Source: Mesostigma viride (taxonomy: Eukaryota > Streptophyta > Mesostigmatophyceae > Mesostigmatales > Mesostigmataceae). Taken from it: a stretch of 25,952 nucleotides of DNA. The stretch covers positions 1-25,952 of the forward strand of contig RPFO01001683.1 in the NCBI GenBank assembly GCA_009746045.1. The letters run 5' to 3'. The notes under the pieces are model-generated. The model worked only from the letters and a program-made list of their open reading frames with translations. It did no database searches and was not told the origin of the DNA. This document shows, piece by piece, positions 1 through 9,733 of this stretch; position 1 is the first letter of the stretch; every line of letters starts with the position of its first letter. Both the position numbers and the translations under genes were made by a program.

Positions 1-540
1 AGTCCGCCCAGGTGGAGGGAACATCACTGGCCGGCCAGCAGGTGCCGGCTGGGCAGCGATTTCCTGCACCGCTTGGGCGGTGAGGCGGCGGTGTCATGCA
101 AGCTCTCAAGGGCGGTGGCGGTGGCTTGAAGGCGTTGGTCGAGGTCGAGGAGCTGGGCTTTGATGTCGGCAGTGAAGGCGGAAACGGCGGTGGAGGTGGA
201 GGCGGCGGCGGTGGAATCTGAGGAAGTTCAGCAGTCAGCGTGCCGCCGATTGCTGAAATGTCGGCAGCAAGGGGGGTCACGTGCTGCTGGAAGGCTTCCG
301 TCAGGATGGAACGGAGTGTGGGGGCGGAGATGGATGGAGCCCAGATCTCGCCGTCCGAGCGCTTGAGAAGGGAGTGAGGATGGCGTGCTGGAGTTCGGGG
401 CGCTTGCACCCGGGCAGCAGGGTGAGGTGTCGCCAGAGGCGGCCGTCCGGGAGAAGGAGGCGATTGTTCTCGTGGAGATGGAAGGAACCTAATAGCCCTG
501 CTGCACCGCAAAATCAGCCCGCGTACGGCGGAGCATGATG
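1..540 (-). pseudogene. Decayed coding remnant downstream of the RT element
   Basis: No intact gene is present. Read on the minus strand, the stretch gives patches of plausible protein (a leucine- and arginine-rich segment, then a segment ending in a run of ten or more prolines) that change frame around position 360 and contain stops. It lies directly 3' of the endonuclease ORF of the non-LTR element, so it may be an older retrotransposon copy or a decayed 3' portion. I do not recognise a domain. Plus-strand ORFs here are composition-driven. Existence as a remnant is inference. Confidence 0.25.
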
Positions 541-1200
541 TCAGCCATGGCCCGAGTCAGCGCCACCGACAAGCGCTGACGCCAATATGACGTCCAGGTC
601 CGCGCCGACCATGGGGCCCGCTGCCCTCCAGGTCCAGCCGTCCTCCCGGAGCCGGCAACACTCCTTGAAGAAGGCGGAGGTCAGGGGCCCCATGGCCCCA
701 AACTCCTCCAGGACAAAGGGCACCACACGATGGTGCCCGACGTCGCCGTAGGCCAGGAGCTTGGCCCGCTCCGCCCGGTCCGCCGTGTAACCTGCCGTGA
801 GGGAGGCCCCAGCCACGTGGCTAAGAGCCAAGGGCCGCGCCACCGAAACGTCAATAAGCAGATGCCGGCCACCCCCCTCAAAGTCCAGCACCACGATGTC
901 AGGCCGGTGGTTGGGGGAATAGAAGGCAGCGCCATCCGCATCCTCGGACCGGATGTTCGCGTGGGGGAAAACCGACCGAATCATGGCGAGCACCACCGTC
1001 AGGAGGACAGTGTGCAAATACAAATACCAATTCTGATTCTGTTGGCCCCCCATGCAGGCAAGGTAGTGAGTCCCCGTGGGATCCAGCGGCTGCCCACAGC
1101 TACCACAAGGCCGCCCGGCCGGAACAAGAGGCTGCGGGGCAAATAGCTGGTGCCGGAGCGCCACCGAGTAGTGGCTGGGAGCCAAGGCGAATGGGGGGCC
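541..1200 (-). pseudogene. CCHC motif plus restriction-like endonuclease domain
   Basis: The open frame runs from 1302 to a stop at 541, and the segment below about 1200 continues the upstream pieces. It holds a C-x2-C-x9-H-x3-C motif (CGSCGQPLDPTGTHYLAC, about residues 66-83) and then, about 50 residues later, NHRPDIVVLDFEGG followed by HLLIDVSVARP. RPD and the later D of LLIDV match the PD-(D/E)XK-like arrangement of RLE endonucleases, which nick the target DNA for target-primed integration. The frame is open from the CCHC to the C-terminus, but the upstream frameshift means no full protein can be made. Confidence 0.75.
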
Positions 1201-1640
1201 ATGGGAAGAGCACGAAGGTACGCCGAGCCCACACTCCGCAAGGAAAGCGAGAACAGCCACGCACGTCCCTGGGCGTTGAGGTCCGCGAAAAGAGCAATCC
1301 AATCAGCCGTGTGCAGAATACCCGCGTAGGTTTTCTGGTGTTTATCGATGACGCGAGCAGGGAATGCGGCGGGAGATTGAACGGAGGCGACCGAGGGAGT
1401 GCCGCGAGGGAGGTGGCGCTGTACCGCCTGAGCGGCACGGACGGGAGAACAGGCCTGCTGGATCTCAGCATAGGCCTCCTGGATGGCGGTGACGAAGGGC
1501 AAAGGGCTGCTGGGGTCCAGGAGGTCAGGCGCTGCCGTTGCCAAAAGGGGCAGGAGCCGGCAGCTTTCCGCCCACGACTGAGCGACGGAGCCCAAAAATG
1601 CTGCTGGGGCCAGCCGGGCGGCACGAGTCAGACCGCAGCC
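1195..1640 (-). pseudogene. RT-to-endonuclease connector (frameshifted middle piece)
   Basis: This is the middle segment of the same element, in a third frame; the open frame spans 999-1817, but only about 1195-1640 continues the neighbouring pieces. It is alanine- and leucine-rich (motifs such as RAARLAPAAFLGS and ADWIALFADLNAQGRAW) and would form the thumb/linker region between RT and the CCHC motif. It joins the RT piece near 1640 and the endonuclease piece near 1195, where there is a run of six Gs on the plus strand. No catalytic motif of its own is visible. Confidence 0.6.
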
Positions 1641-2484
1641 CCCATCCGTGCAGGCAGGGAGGCGATGCGAATAGCATGTGGCGGGAGGTCGGGGCCCGGG
1701 ACCAGCTGCGCCAAGGCCGACTGGATGCGTTCGTCGTGGCCCTCGGCGGCCAGCCGGACCTGAGCCGGAAGAGCGCCCCGGAGCCAGTGAACGACGCGAG
1801 GGTGAGCGCAAAACCACAGAAGCAGACCCTTGGTCTGCGAATCATGAAGGCGCGCAATCAAGGGCAGTACCTCAGTGCGTGCCTCGAGGGCGGCCCGCAG
1901 AGCATCGATGACAAACGCGGGGTCGCCAACCGGAACGCCGAGGACATCCAACCCATGGAGGCGCTCGTCCCGGCCCAAGAGCTGGGGCGGAAAGCCGGAG
2001 CAATCACCTTGGGGCGAGTACACCGCGCACTTGGCCAGGGTCAACTGGAGGTTGATGTCGGCCACCGCGGTCTGCAGTGCCAGCAGAGCCGCGGTGGTGT
2101 CCGGCACAGGGCCCAGAAGGTAGATATCATCCAAGTAGGCCTGAATAGCGACCGCCGGGTGGGCAGCATGGACCGCTTGGAGGCAACCCTGGAGGGGGGC
2201 GGCAAAGTACAGGGGTCCCAGGGGGTCCCCTTGCTGGGTGCCCGACCGCGACAGCAGGCCGCCGCAAGTGCCGTCCTCCATGATGTGAACCAGTTGACCG
2301 GGCTGGCCGTAGCACACGGCTGTCCAAGCGTACAAGTCCTCGAAGGACTCCATGACGGCCGCAAACATGCTGGCGCGGGACAGACTGTTGAACGCGTTGT
2401 GGCAGTCGACCTTGACGACAGCGTGGGTGGGGTGGGCCTCGAGGTAGGCCTGCACCGAATGGATGAGGATATCCGCCCCGCCTG
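1628..2484 (-). pseudogene. Reverse transcriptase palm domain of the non-LTR element
   Basis: The frame carries RT signatures in order: VVKVDCHNAFNSLSR with the first catalytic Asp, QQGDPLGPLYF, and AYLDDIYLL with the YLDD catalytic box. The reading frame runs on upstream to 2587, but residues before about position 35 of that ORF are encoded by Copia LTR sequence and are not RT. The N-terminal fingers are absent. The frame terminates at 1628, and the protein clearly continues in another frame from about 1640, which indicates a single indel at a run of Gs. The role when intact would be target-primed reverse transcription. Confidence 0.8.
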
Positions 2485-2704
2485 AGTTAGTGCAGGCTGA
2501 GAGCTTGGGAAACTCAGTGCACACAGACGCTGCCAAATGGCCAGTGTGGAGACGACGAGACACCTTGGCATTAGGATAGAATGGCACATATACTGCTGGT
2601 CAGCCGTCACTTGCGGCTGACCAGACTTTGCGTAAGTTAAACTAACTTACTGATCCTGGACGGACTAGCCTATCAGTTACAACCTGATCTAGTCAGTCCT
2701 AACA
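2485..2704 (-). repeat. 3' LTR of the Copia-like element
   Basis: Positions 2485-2640 match 11309-11464 at 155 of 156 bases by eye (one T/C difference near 2594). Positions 2647-2696 match 13751-13802 apart from a 2-base gap. On the minus strand the repeat begins TGTTAGG, a usual LTR start, and ends near CACTAACT, without a canonical CA end. It contains a hairpin with an 11-bp perfect stem and 7-nt loop (2596-2606 with 2614-2624) and a 7-bp inverted repeat GTAAGTT/AACTTAC at 2632-2650. Its 220-bp length is short but acceptable for a Copia LTR. Confidence 0.7.
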
Positions 2705-3253
2705 TGACAACTACAGTCCCGGTACTGAGGTACCGGCTCATCACATACTGAGTACAGCCACGTGTCCATGCCACGACTGCTCTAGTCCAGCACCGTCCCA
2801 GTACCCAATTGGGCGCCGGCGGTGCTGGCACGTGTCCACTTAGGCTACAGGCGGGAGACTTAGACTAACTCCCACTTTAAGTTTTCTTTGGGTTTCAACA
2901 GAAACACACATAGCCATCAAATGGACGCAGCCATTCCCAATGCCTTAAAAAACTGTCAGATAACCTACTAGGACCCAAAGGTCACCTCACACATGTACAA
3001 GAGATGCATTAAAAAGGCCCCATGTCTCAAGCATGGTTTCTTAACTGAGTGAGATGGGTGCTCCAGGCCCCAGCATGTCATGGTCATCCAAACAAGTGTC
3101 TCACAAAATTTTATTCAATAAATAACACATTCATCATGTCCCAACTTTCTAGACCAGTGCTTCTCACTGTCAGAAAACTACCCAGCTGCCACTGCAGCCT
3201 TTCAGCTGCAGTATTAGGCAGGGGGTCATGGGCTAACATGTACAATGTGCCAG
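2705..3253. other. Non-coding stretch between RNase H stop and 3' LTR
   Basis: No gene is visible. This is the 3' untranslated part of the Copia-like element. A polypurine tract would be expected just before the LTR on the minus strand, but the bases upstream of 2705 are not purine-rich. The short plus-strand ORF at 3049 looks like chance. Confidence 0.5.
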
Positions 3254-3997
3254 TCACTTCAGACTGTAACCAGGGTTCATCAACCCATACAAGACCTGGT
3301 ATTGTGGTCCTGCTGCTTGTGGCACCTTGGTCAGTGCATCTGCAGCATTGTCTTTGTCCCTGACGTGGGCTTTAGACTCCAGGTACTTGCATTCCTGTTT
3401 TAGCACAATCCAATCCAGGTCCGAGTGTACAGCCAAAGGATTGGCAAGGAAAGAGATGATAGATTGAGAGTCAGTCAGCAAATGTGCTTTCACTCCTGCA
3501 GAGCTACCAGCCTGGTGTTGAAGCCAGACCAGCAAGTGATTGAGATACCTTGCATGCAAGACAGAAGATACCACAGCCCTGCATTCAGCTACATTGCTAC
3601 TCACAGCTTTCCTCTTGTGCAATCTACTGAACCAGGAGACTAGTGACTTCTTCCCACCTTGGTTATGCAGGAAAAACAATCCAGCCTCTCTGGCTTGAAC
3701 CTTGGTAACTACCCTGGACTCCATTGAACTATCCATCATGCACGTGATGTGAATGGGAGTAAACAGGTCCAGTGAGTGAAGCATCAAAGGTGGACCATCA
3801 TGCAACAACTGCTTGATTGCCCGTGCTCCTACCTCCTGTAGTACCTCATCATCTACCCTGCTCACGAAAGCCAGGTGTGGTGCACATGTAGCACATAGCC
3901 AACCAAGCTTGCCTCTAATGGTAGGGCACATGTCAGGGGTGATGTGAACAGGCAGGACATCCAGACAAGACTTAATGTATTCAGCAGAGGCCTGCAT
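3254..3997 (-). pseudogene. Copia-type RNase H and pol C-terminus
   Basis: This 247-codon open frame starts with the end of RT and then holds a Copia-style RNase H: CMMDSSM (first Asp), SSNVAECRAVV (Glu), LLTDSQSIISFLANP (Asp), and a closing NAADALTKV. The spacing and the LTK ending match the Copia family, in which RNase H is the last domain of Pol and degrades the RNA template. Its stop at 3254 probably is the natural end of Pol. It is separated from the RT palm by a frameshift near 3985, so it can no longer be made in phase. Confidence 0.8.
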
Positions 3998-4408
3998 GGA
4001 ACAAACCCAGCTGCCCTAGCTGCTGCTGCAGCAACTCAAGCATCATGCCACAGAACTTGACTGGCTCCTTGCCCAGCTCTAACTGCTTGCCAATCTCAAA
4101 ACTGGCAGACACCTGAGCTATGAAAGCATCCACTGCAGCTCTAGGACCTGAGATTAACTGATCATCCCCATGCCAGACAAACATCATCATTCCATCAGGG
4201 TGTGGGATGACAAACAGCAAGGGTCAATGTCATCATAGGTGGCCCCTAGCTTCATGAATACCTCCTGTGCAGACAGCCTAAAAATTTTTGGAGCTGACTG
4301 CAACCCTTCAACCCCCAGGTTTGGCCTCAACAAGGGTTGAACAATATCCCTGTGCCACACCTTAGGAGTATTCACCACGTATACCTGACCTCTCCAGACC
4401 TGCTGCAT
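3981..4408 (-). pseudogene. RT palm C-terminal part, in two frames
   Basis: Two overlapping ORF pieces (4187-4408 and 3981-4220) continue the RT begun in the upstream pol frame. The second contains MMMFVWHGDDQLISG, the position of the Copia YVDD catalytic box, here with two adjacent Asp residues kept. Shifts near 4400 and 4200 separate the pieces, and a third near 3985 separates them from RNase H. The arrangement shows an inactive copy rather than programmed frameshifting, because programmed sites are not expected inside RT. Confidence 0.75.
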
Positions 4409-7379
4409 GTGCTATGGCAGGGTCCCCCTTTAGAAAGGCTCTTTTGATATCTGTGGCTTTACACACATAATCCTTCCCTGTATTAAGCTGATGCAAAAAC
4501 AAGGAAAGCAACACCTTGAGAGACGTTTGCTGAATACCAGGAGTATAAAGCTCAGCCTCTGTCAGCTCTGTAGAGCCCCTGAACTCAGTGACACATGGCC
4601 TAGCATGGAAAATGGGTGGTCCCCCATCAGCCTGAGGTTTATGCTTGCACACAAACTTTAACCTTAGCTTCTTGGCTCCAGCTGGCATAGCATCAAGAGG
4701 AGTCACAGGTGGTGTGTGTGTGGGACTACGTGCATCTGGAACAACCCACTCCTCCCTGGCTTTGGTAAAAGCCTCCAGCCACTTAAGAAACCCAATCTGC
4801 GTCTGGCAGTCCCGTACAATATCATCATAGGACAGGGGAGACATGGATGCAACATCCCATCTACCAAGCCCAAACGCTGAAGGGTGTAGCTTTTGAGAGT
4901 GTATGAGGTCCTCCACACACGGTTCCTGACCTGGGAGGTACTTGGGCTTAACTGCATTGATGGCAGCATCCAACCCAGTGCTAATCTGGCTCAAAGGGAT
5001 TTTAAAATGATCTAGAGGCACCTGTCCTACCCCTGCCACACTCAACCTCCCAGCTGAGATGACAACACCAGGGTAAGATACAAAAGGTTCCCCTAACAGG
5101 GCATTCCCTGAGTAACCCTCAACCACCTGAAATGGAGTGGGCATACCCAAGATTTGAATGCTCACCTGACCTTTGACCTGCATTTTGGTTTTGCCTGAAA
5201 AATCTGACACTCTAGCCCATGGTGAGGCCTTCATTTTCAGACCAGATACAGCTGCTGCACTGATGATACTCACCTGTGCTTGGGTGTCTACAGCCAAAAT
5301 ACTAGGATCTTGACCTGCATCCCCTACAGCATTGACTTGTGCTGTACCTGTTGCCACAACTGCTTTAGTGTTGTGTGCCTTGTGCAAGGCCTTAAGAATC
5401 TCAGCAAATGACTTCCTGGGAACGACAGGATCTGCTCTATTTTGTGACTCCTCCAGGTGTGAGGGAGGTGCTACCTGCTGCTCACCCTGTGCACCGTCCT
5501 CCTGCCCAGGTGGACTATTGGGTTGTAGTGGGGCTGCACTACTGAGGAACACAGGAGCTTCTACTGTGGTACTAGTGCTTGCATCAATGACGTCCTTAGC
5601 CAATTCATTGGGTGAGATCAATCCACCAGACTCCTGCTCTGAATCCATGTCCAAGAATTCTACCCCTGACACGTCTGCCAGTGGTGGGTAATAAAGCTTG
5701 AGTCTATGCTTGCTGACCACACGCTCTCTGTCATGTTGTATAGTGACTGCAGTCCCTTCTTCATGAATTTTGGTGACTACAGCTGGACCGTGCCATCTGG
5801 CAGAGTGTGCTCTTCCTCTGTCACCCTCTCTGAAAAACAACACATGGTCCCCCACTTCAAACACAGGCCTGGCATTATTTTTGTCTTTCTTTGCCAGCAA
5901 CTTGGCTAAGTGCTGCCTTTGTGTGTTGTAGTGAGTGTGTACCTCTGAAGCATAGCTGCCTGACTGAAGGCCAGTTGGGGTGATTTCCCCAAAAGGTGAG
6001 GACATTATTGGTTTGGCGTTTAGCTGGGTAGTCACCCCTGCTGCCCAAGATGCCCTGTCAGCATAGCTACCAGAGTCAGCCAACCTGGATGGCATTTTTC
6101 TTATCACATCCCTGATGGCTCTCATGGTACGTTCTACCAACCCCTGACGTTCATGATCTTGAGCCCCAGACACTTCTATCTTGGGCAGGTCATTCCTGTC
6201 CTGGATGCAGAGAAACTGCTGATCCAGCATTACTTTTTCAATGGGGTGAAAACGTGCCAAGGCTATCTGTAAAGCTCTGTGCAGCTGCTCTTTATCCATC
6301 CCAGGCAGAGGCTCCACTACCACAAACCTTGACCAGGCATCCTTTATGACTAGGTAGTATACCGTGTCCTTCACCACGTGTATAACATCCCCAACCAGTT
6401 TGCCTCTAGCCAGTGGTGGTGTGGCCACATGCCATTTTCTGGGCTTAGGAGCATATAGCTGACATTGCTCACAGTGCTTACGTACGTGCCTGCACATCTG
6501 TTCCAGATCATGGCCTTGTATTTTATTGGCTAGCCTTTCAGCCACAGCCTCATGGCCCATAACCTTGTGCAGTTGCTCTGCTAGAGCACCATACGTGATT
6601 ACCTTTTCTGCTGCTGCACTAAGGGAAGCTATGGTGGGGTCACGCATCATGTGTGACAGTGTCATGTCATATGCCACTTCCCAATCCACATCATCACACT
6701 CAGGCAACACTTGGCAGACAGAAGGTAACAGGAAACCATTTGTGAAAAATGGTGAGGGTAGCTTACAGGAGTCTCCCTGGTCTGCCGCCCCCGCGCGGTT
6801 GTAGCGCCCTGGCGTGTTCTTGTTGTGCCTGGGAGCCGTGCAGCGCGCTCCTGCTGCAATGGGGTGACGTGTTTTCCAGCATCCAGGACAAACATCAACG
6901 TCAGAACCATAGTCGGGTTTGCCCTTCCAGCAATCATCTTTTAGGTGCCCCTTACAAAGGCACCTAGTACAATGTTTGGTGGGGTCATGAGGTAACCTCT
7001 TGTCCCCCCCTGCTGGCTTAGCACCCCCTGGCTTGCTAGCTCCCCCACTTTGTTTTCTGTTTTTGTTAGTGTTATTCTTCCCCCCCCCCTTGTTTCCCCC
7101 TCCCCCACTTTTATTGTTCTTGTTTTTATCTCCCCCCATTACCGCCTTTACCTGGGCCACCAGCGACTGCATCTGCTTTTTGGAGAGCCCCGTACCTGAG
7201 GCTTCCTCCCCCTTTACCTGCTTCACCTTTACCTCCTTGGCTGCAGCAGCAAACGGCTCTAGGCATTGCTGCACATAAGCCATTGCCTTCCTGAAGTCCT
7301 CCCACTTATCCTTCAGACCTAGGCAGCTGCCAGTATGACTGACAGGGTGGTGGGGTCCAGTTCTGCCTTTTGTAGCCAT
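4362..7379 (-). pseudogene. Gag C-terminus, zinc knuckle, integrase, retropepsin and RT start
   Basis: This is a 1005-codon open frame. It runs: Lys/Gly-rich linker; CCHC knuckle C-x2-C-x4-H-x4-C (residues 137-150, CTRCLCKGHLKDDC); integrase with an HHCC-type finger (H271, H276, C303, C306) and probable catalytic D331, D386 and E416 (GLVERTMRAI); a GPY/F-like module (about 505-565, ARWHGPAVVTKI); an acidic, Pro-rich linker; a retropepsin-like domain (about 690-785, LAVDTQAQVSIIS then NALLGEPFV); and the RT N-terminus (about 898-990, ending DIKRAFLKGD). Protease placed between integrase and RT is unusual, since Copia has it before integrase. The frame continues in another phase after about 4400. 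Confidence 0.85.
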
Positions 7380-7508
7380 AGGTGTACTAGGTACTTGGCA
7401 TTGAGCTTCTTCAGCTCCTCATCCCCCTCTATGTACATGACATACTTTTTGTTGTCACTCACATAGTCACGCTTATTGACCTTATACGCCTCTATCCACT
7501 GGAAGCCC
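7319..7508 (-). pseudogene. Gag segment downstream of the piggyBac-type insertion
   Basis: This is the open frame reading GFQWIEAYKVNKRDYV and onward to an alanine run near 7320. It matches the neighbouring gag segment (9205-9733) in composition, and the two are contiguous once the 7513-9200 element and one TTAA are ignored. It must then change frame near 7320 to join the pol ORF (7379 frame), so there is an indel or a programmed shift at the gag-pol boundary. The open frame continues upstream to 7591 only through transposon sequence, which is not gag. Confidence 0.65.
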
Positions 7509-7512
7509 TTAA

Positions 7513-7526
7513 CCCCTAAATGGTCT
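7513..7526 (+). repeat. Left terminal inverted repeat of the piggyBac-type element
   Basis: CCCCTAAATGGTCT, directly after the TTAA at 7509-7512. It is an exact inverted match to 9187-9200. Confidence 0.85.
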
Positions 7527-9186
7527 TGCGGCCGATTTTCCGCCAAAAATCGAGTTCCAGCCGATGCATCGGCCCCTTCTCGGGCGACCAAATGCCGCGA
7601 AAACTATTGAGAATTAGGAAAAGTTTAGCTGAGAAGATCGAAAGTTTATAAAATACTCTAAAGCATGGTATATGGGTTTGCATACTTCTGACAAAGTTAT
7701 AGAGGTGTTCTGGCCGGTCAAAGTACAAGGGGTCAGGGTACTTTTTCACGTACAACGTGCATTCCGGAAAACGGCGACCTGGCCATGGCGGCTTGCGCCC
7801 ACGCATGGCATTTACGTTTTCGTTAGAATTTTCTGACCAAACTTAGGATATTGATTTTATACGTCCTAAAGATCATACAGGCCAATTTTTGGTTCGCGGG
7901 AATGCCATTTGATAGGTGTCGGCAGCGTTCTTGCTGGAAAAAACTGCGATTAGGCCGGACGATAGAAACGTTGACAGCAATACCTTTCCGGCGTATTTTA
8001 AAGGATATATCGGTTTCTTTGTACTTTTTATGATACATATTAGTCGTAAACGTGCAAGGGTGGCCAGAAATCGCCGAATCCAGCGACCATGCTGCACAAC
8101 TTTGGTGTGCCGAAATGCGCCATTTTGCGGCCACCGCCTGGGCCAAGGTAACGCCATCCATGCCTGGTAAAGCTTAAGCATCGTTTTCCTATCGATGTTT
8201 GACGTTTATATATACGTTCTAGCTTGTGTAGCACATTCTTTTTGCATTATTCATGCTCTTTCTTGACCCTGGCCTGGCCCCTTTCTAAAACACCCTTCTT
8301 AGATGCTTCCCTCAGTCAGTTGACCTGCCACAGGGTGATGGTGATAAGTTTTAGAGGCTGTATGGGTTTGAATACCTCCATATATGTTTGTTATACATTT
8401 CCCATACACATATTGCATGAGTGTGAGGCAGTTGGCTGGTCTCTGTGGCAGCATCAAGCACGTAACTGGTGAGTAAAAGCTTCCCATTGACAGCATGTGC
8501 CACCAGGTGTGCTGGCCATCACCTGGCAAGCTATAGCAGCTTAGGCCTAGTTTATCCTTGCTAGGGCAGGCTGAAATAGGCTCAACATCACTAGTTTGTT
8601 GGTGGCTGCCTCCTAGAATGCATGCCTTGCGTAGGGTAACCGTACCACGTTACCTACGTGCATGGACAAGGTAGCACCTGCACATAGGTGCCATGTAAGG
8701 GCAGTGTGATGATGCAGTTATGTTTCCCCATCATTGTGGAAGGGAAATGTATTGTTTGGCATAGTTGGTGGCCATATTAGTAGGTAGTATGCCCACCCTT
8801 ACCCCCTTGGTTGCTTTTTACCAACGGTACCCCTATGGGCTGTACTGGGTGTAACTGCTGGTATACCCACCCAAATGATGACCCCAATGGCTCAAACTGT
8901 TCAGCAACTAATTGTTTATCATCCCTGAAGTGGTAGGTGCCTAGGTCTTATAACATAATTCAAAATGCACATTCTACCAAAAATGAAAACGCGCGTCTTG
9001 ACCCCCTGACTTTGACGGCAGTTATATATGGCCTACCCTGCATATATGTGAGGTTGTGATATACCAACCCGAAGGGCAACTCATGGACATGCTTGGCCCC
9101 CAAGGACAGCCATTGGATATGGGTAGGTTGGATGGCATCTGGTTTGCAAAATTGTGAAGATCCAGCCGATTTATCGGCAGGATCTC

Positions 9187-9200
9187 AGACCATTTAGGGG
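9187..9200 (-). repeat. Right terminal inverted repeat of the piggyBac-type element
   Basis: The plus strand reads AGACCATTTAGGGG directly before the TTAA at 9201-9204. Its reverse complement equals 7513-7526 exactly. Confidence 0.85.
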
Positions 9201-9204
9201 TTAA

Positions 9205-9733
9205 GTACTTCTAGGTGCTCCCCCGTGGTAACAAGTGCCCTAAGGTCTACCATGAACTGCGCCCACAACACATTTTCTGCCACATCTACCCCGCTGCTGG
9301 CACGCTTTTGGTACAATTGTACCAACTGCTGGATAGGCTTGGCAGATTGATGGATGGGTGTGGATGCACGTAGGGATGCAAACCAATCACGGACATTATC
9401 ACTAGCATACGCGTGTGACAACTTAAACAACCACTCCCTAGCTTCGTCCTGGGTATGGCCCTCTGGCAAACCCGGGAACACTAGCTTATCCTCTTTCTTT
9501 TTCGGATCAAACCTGGGCCTACTCAAGGCCATGTTGGTCGTGGTGGTCGTTCCTGCAGGTGGCGGCTGCTGCTGCTGCTGCTGTTGCTGTTGCTGCTGCT
9601 GCTGCTGCCGCTCACCGCCCTCGTGCCGTGTTGGTGCAGACTCCAGGGTGCCGTGTCCTACCCCGCCCTGGTTGCCCCCCCCTCGCCGCCATCCGCCCCC
9701 TCGTCCCTCCTGCGCTTTGGCTGAGGTGCGCAT
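9205..9733 (-). pseudogene. Gag capsid-like segment with polyglutamine
   Basis: The open frame has a Gly/Arg-rich start, a polyglutamine run, and a helical stretch (MALSRPRFDPKKKEDKLVF through REWLFKLSHAYASDNVRDWF and the LVQLYQKRASSG region) that resembles a retrotransposon capsid segment. The real coding ends at the TTAA near 9204; the last Pro and the stop are supplied by the piggyBac-type element. It overlaps the upstream gag piece (9658-10542) in another frame, with the switch at a run of eight Cs near 9675-9690. Assignment to gag rests on position, composition and colinearity with pol, not on a motif. Confidence 0.6.
9565..9608 (-). repeat. CAG/CTG trinucleotide repeat encoding polyglutamine
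   Basis: About 14 CTG units on the plus strand, with two CTG-to-TTG interruptions. It encodes a Gln run in gag on the minus strand. Confidence 0.9.

Larger units (their letters stand above)
541..2484 (-). mobile_element. 5'-truncated non-LTR retrotransposon with restriction-like endonuclease
   Basis: Three minus-strand ORF pieces in different frames give, in order, an RT palm, a connector, and a CCHC zinc motif followed by a PD-(D/E)XK-like endonuclease. That order (RT, then CCHC, then RLE) is the architecture of RLE-type non-LTR elements such as the R2, R4 and NeSL groups. The RT finger region is missing: the element begins abruptly at the end of the Copia LTR (2485), as expected of 5' truncation or of a later LTR insertion. 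Frameshifts near 1640 and 1195, both at G/C runs, make it inactive. No poly(A) tail or target duplication was identified. Confidence 0.75.
7513..9200. mobile_element. Non-autonomous piggyBac-type element inserted in gag
   Basis: The 1688-bp segment is bounded by a TTAA on each side (7509-7512 and 9201-9204) and begins and ends with the same 14-bp inverted repeat CCCCTAAATGGTCT. TTAA duplication and C-rich termini are the hallmark of the piggyBac superfamily. Subterminal imperfect copies of a 12-bp palindrome, CCGAT-GC-ATCGG and CCGAT-TT-ATCGG, lie at 7561-7572 and 9166-9177. The inside is AT-rich with no ORF above about 110 codons and no transposase motif, so it would need a transposase from elsewhere. 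It splits the Copia gag, which reads in frame across the empty site. Confidence 0.8.

Noticed and set aside
178-193. GAAACGGCGGTGGAGG as another copy of the 20-bp motif
   Set aside because: It matches only the first bases, lacks the CGYAAC end, and lies in a GGC-rich coding remnant, so chance is likely.
160-366. Small plus-strand ORFs at the left edge
   Set aside because: They lack motifs and follow GC-rich composition; the minus strand gives a more protein-like reading.
730-1146. Plus-strand ORFs over the RT element (also 1538-2485 and 1191-1763)
   Set aside because: They are antisense shadows of the GC-rich minus-strand RT and endonuclease; they contain no motifs.
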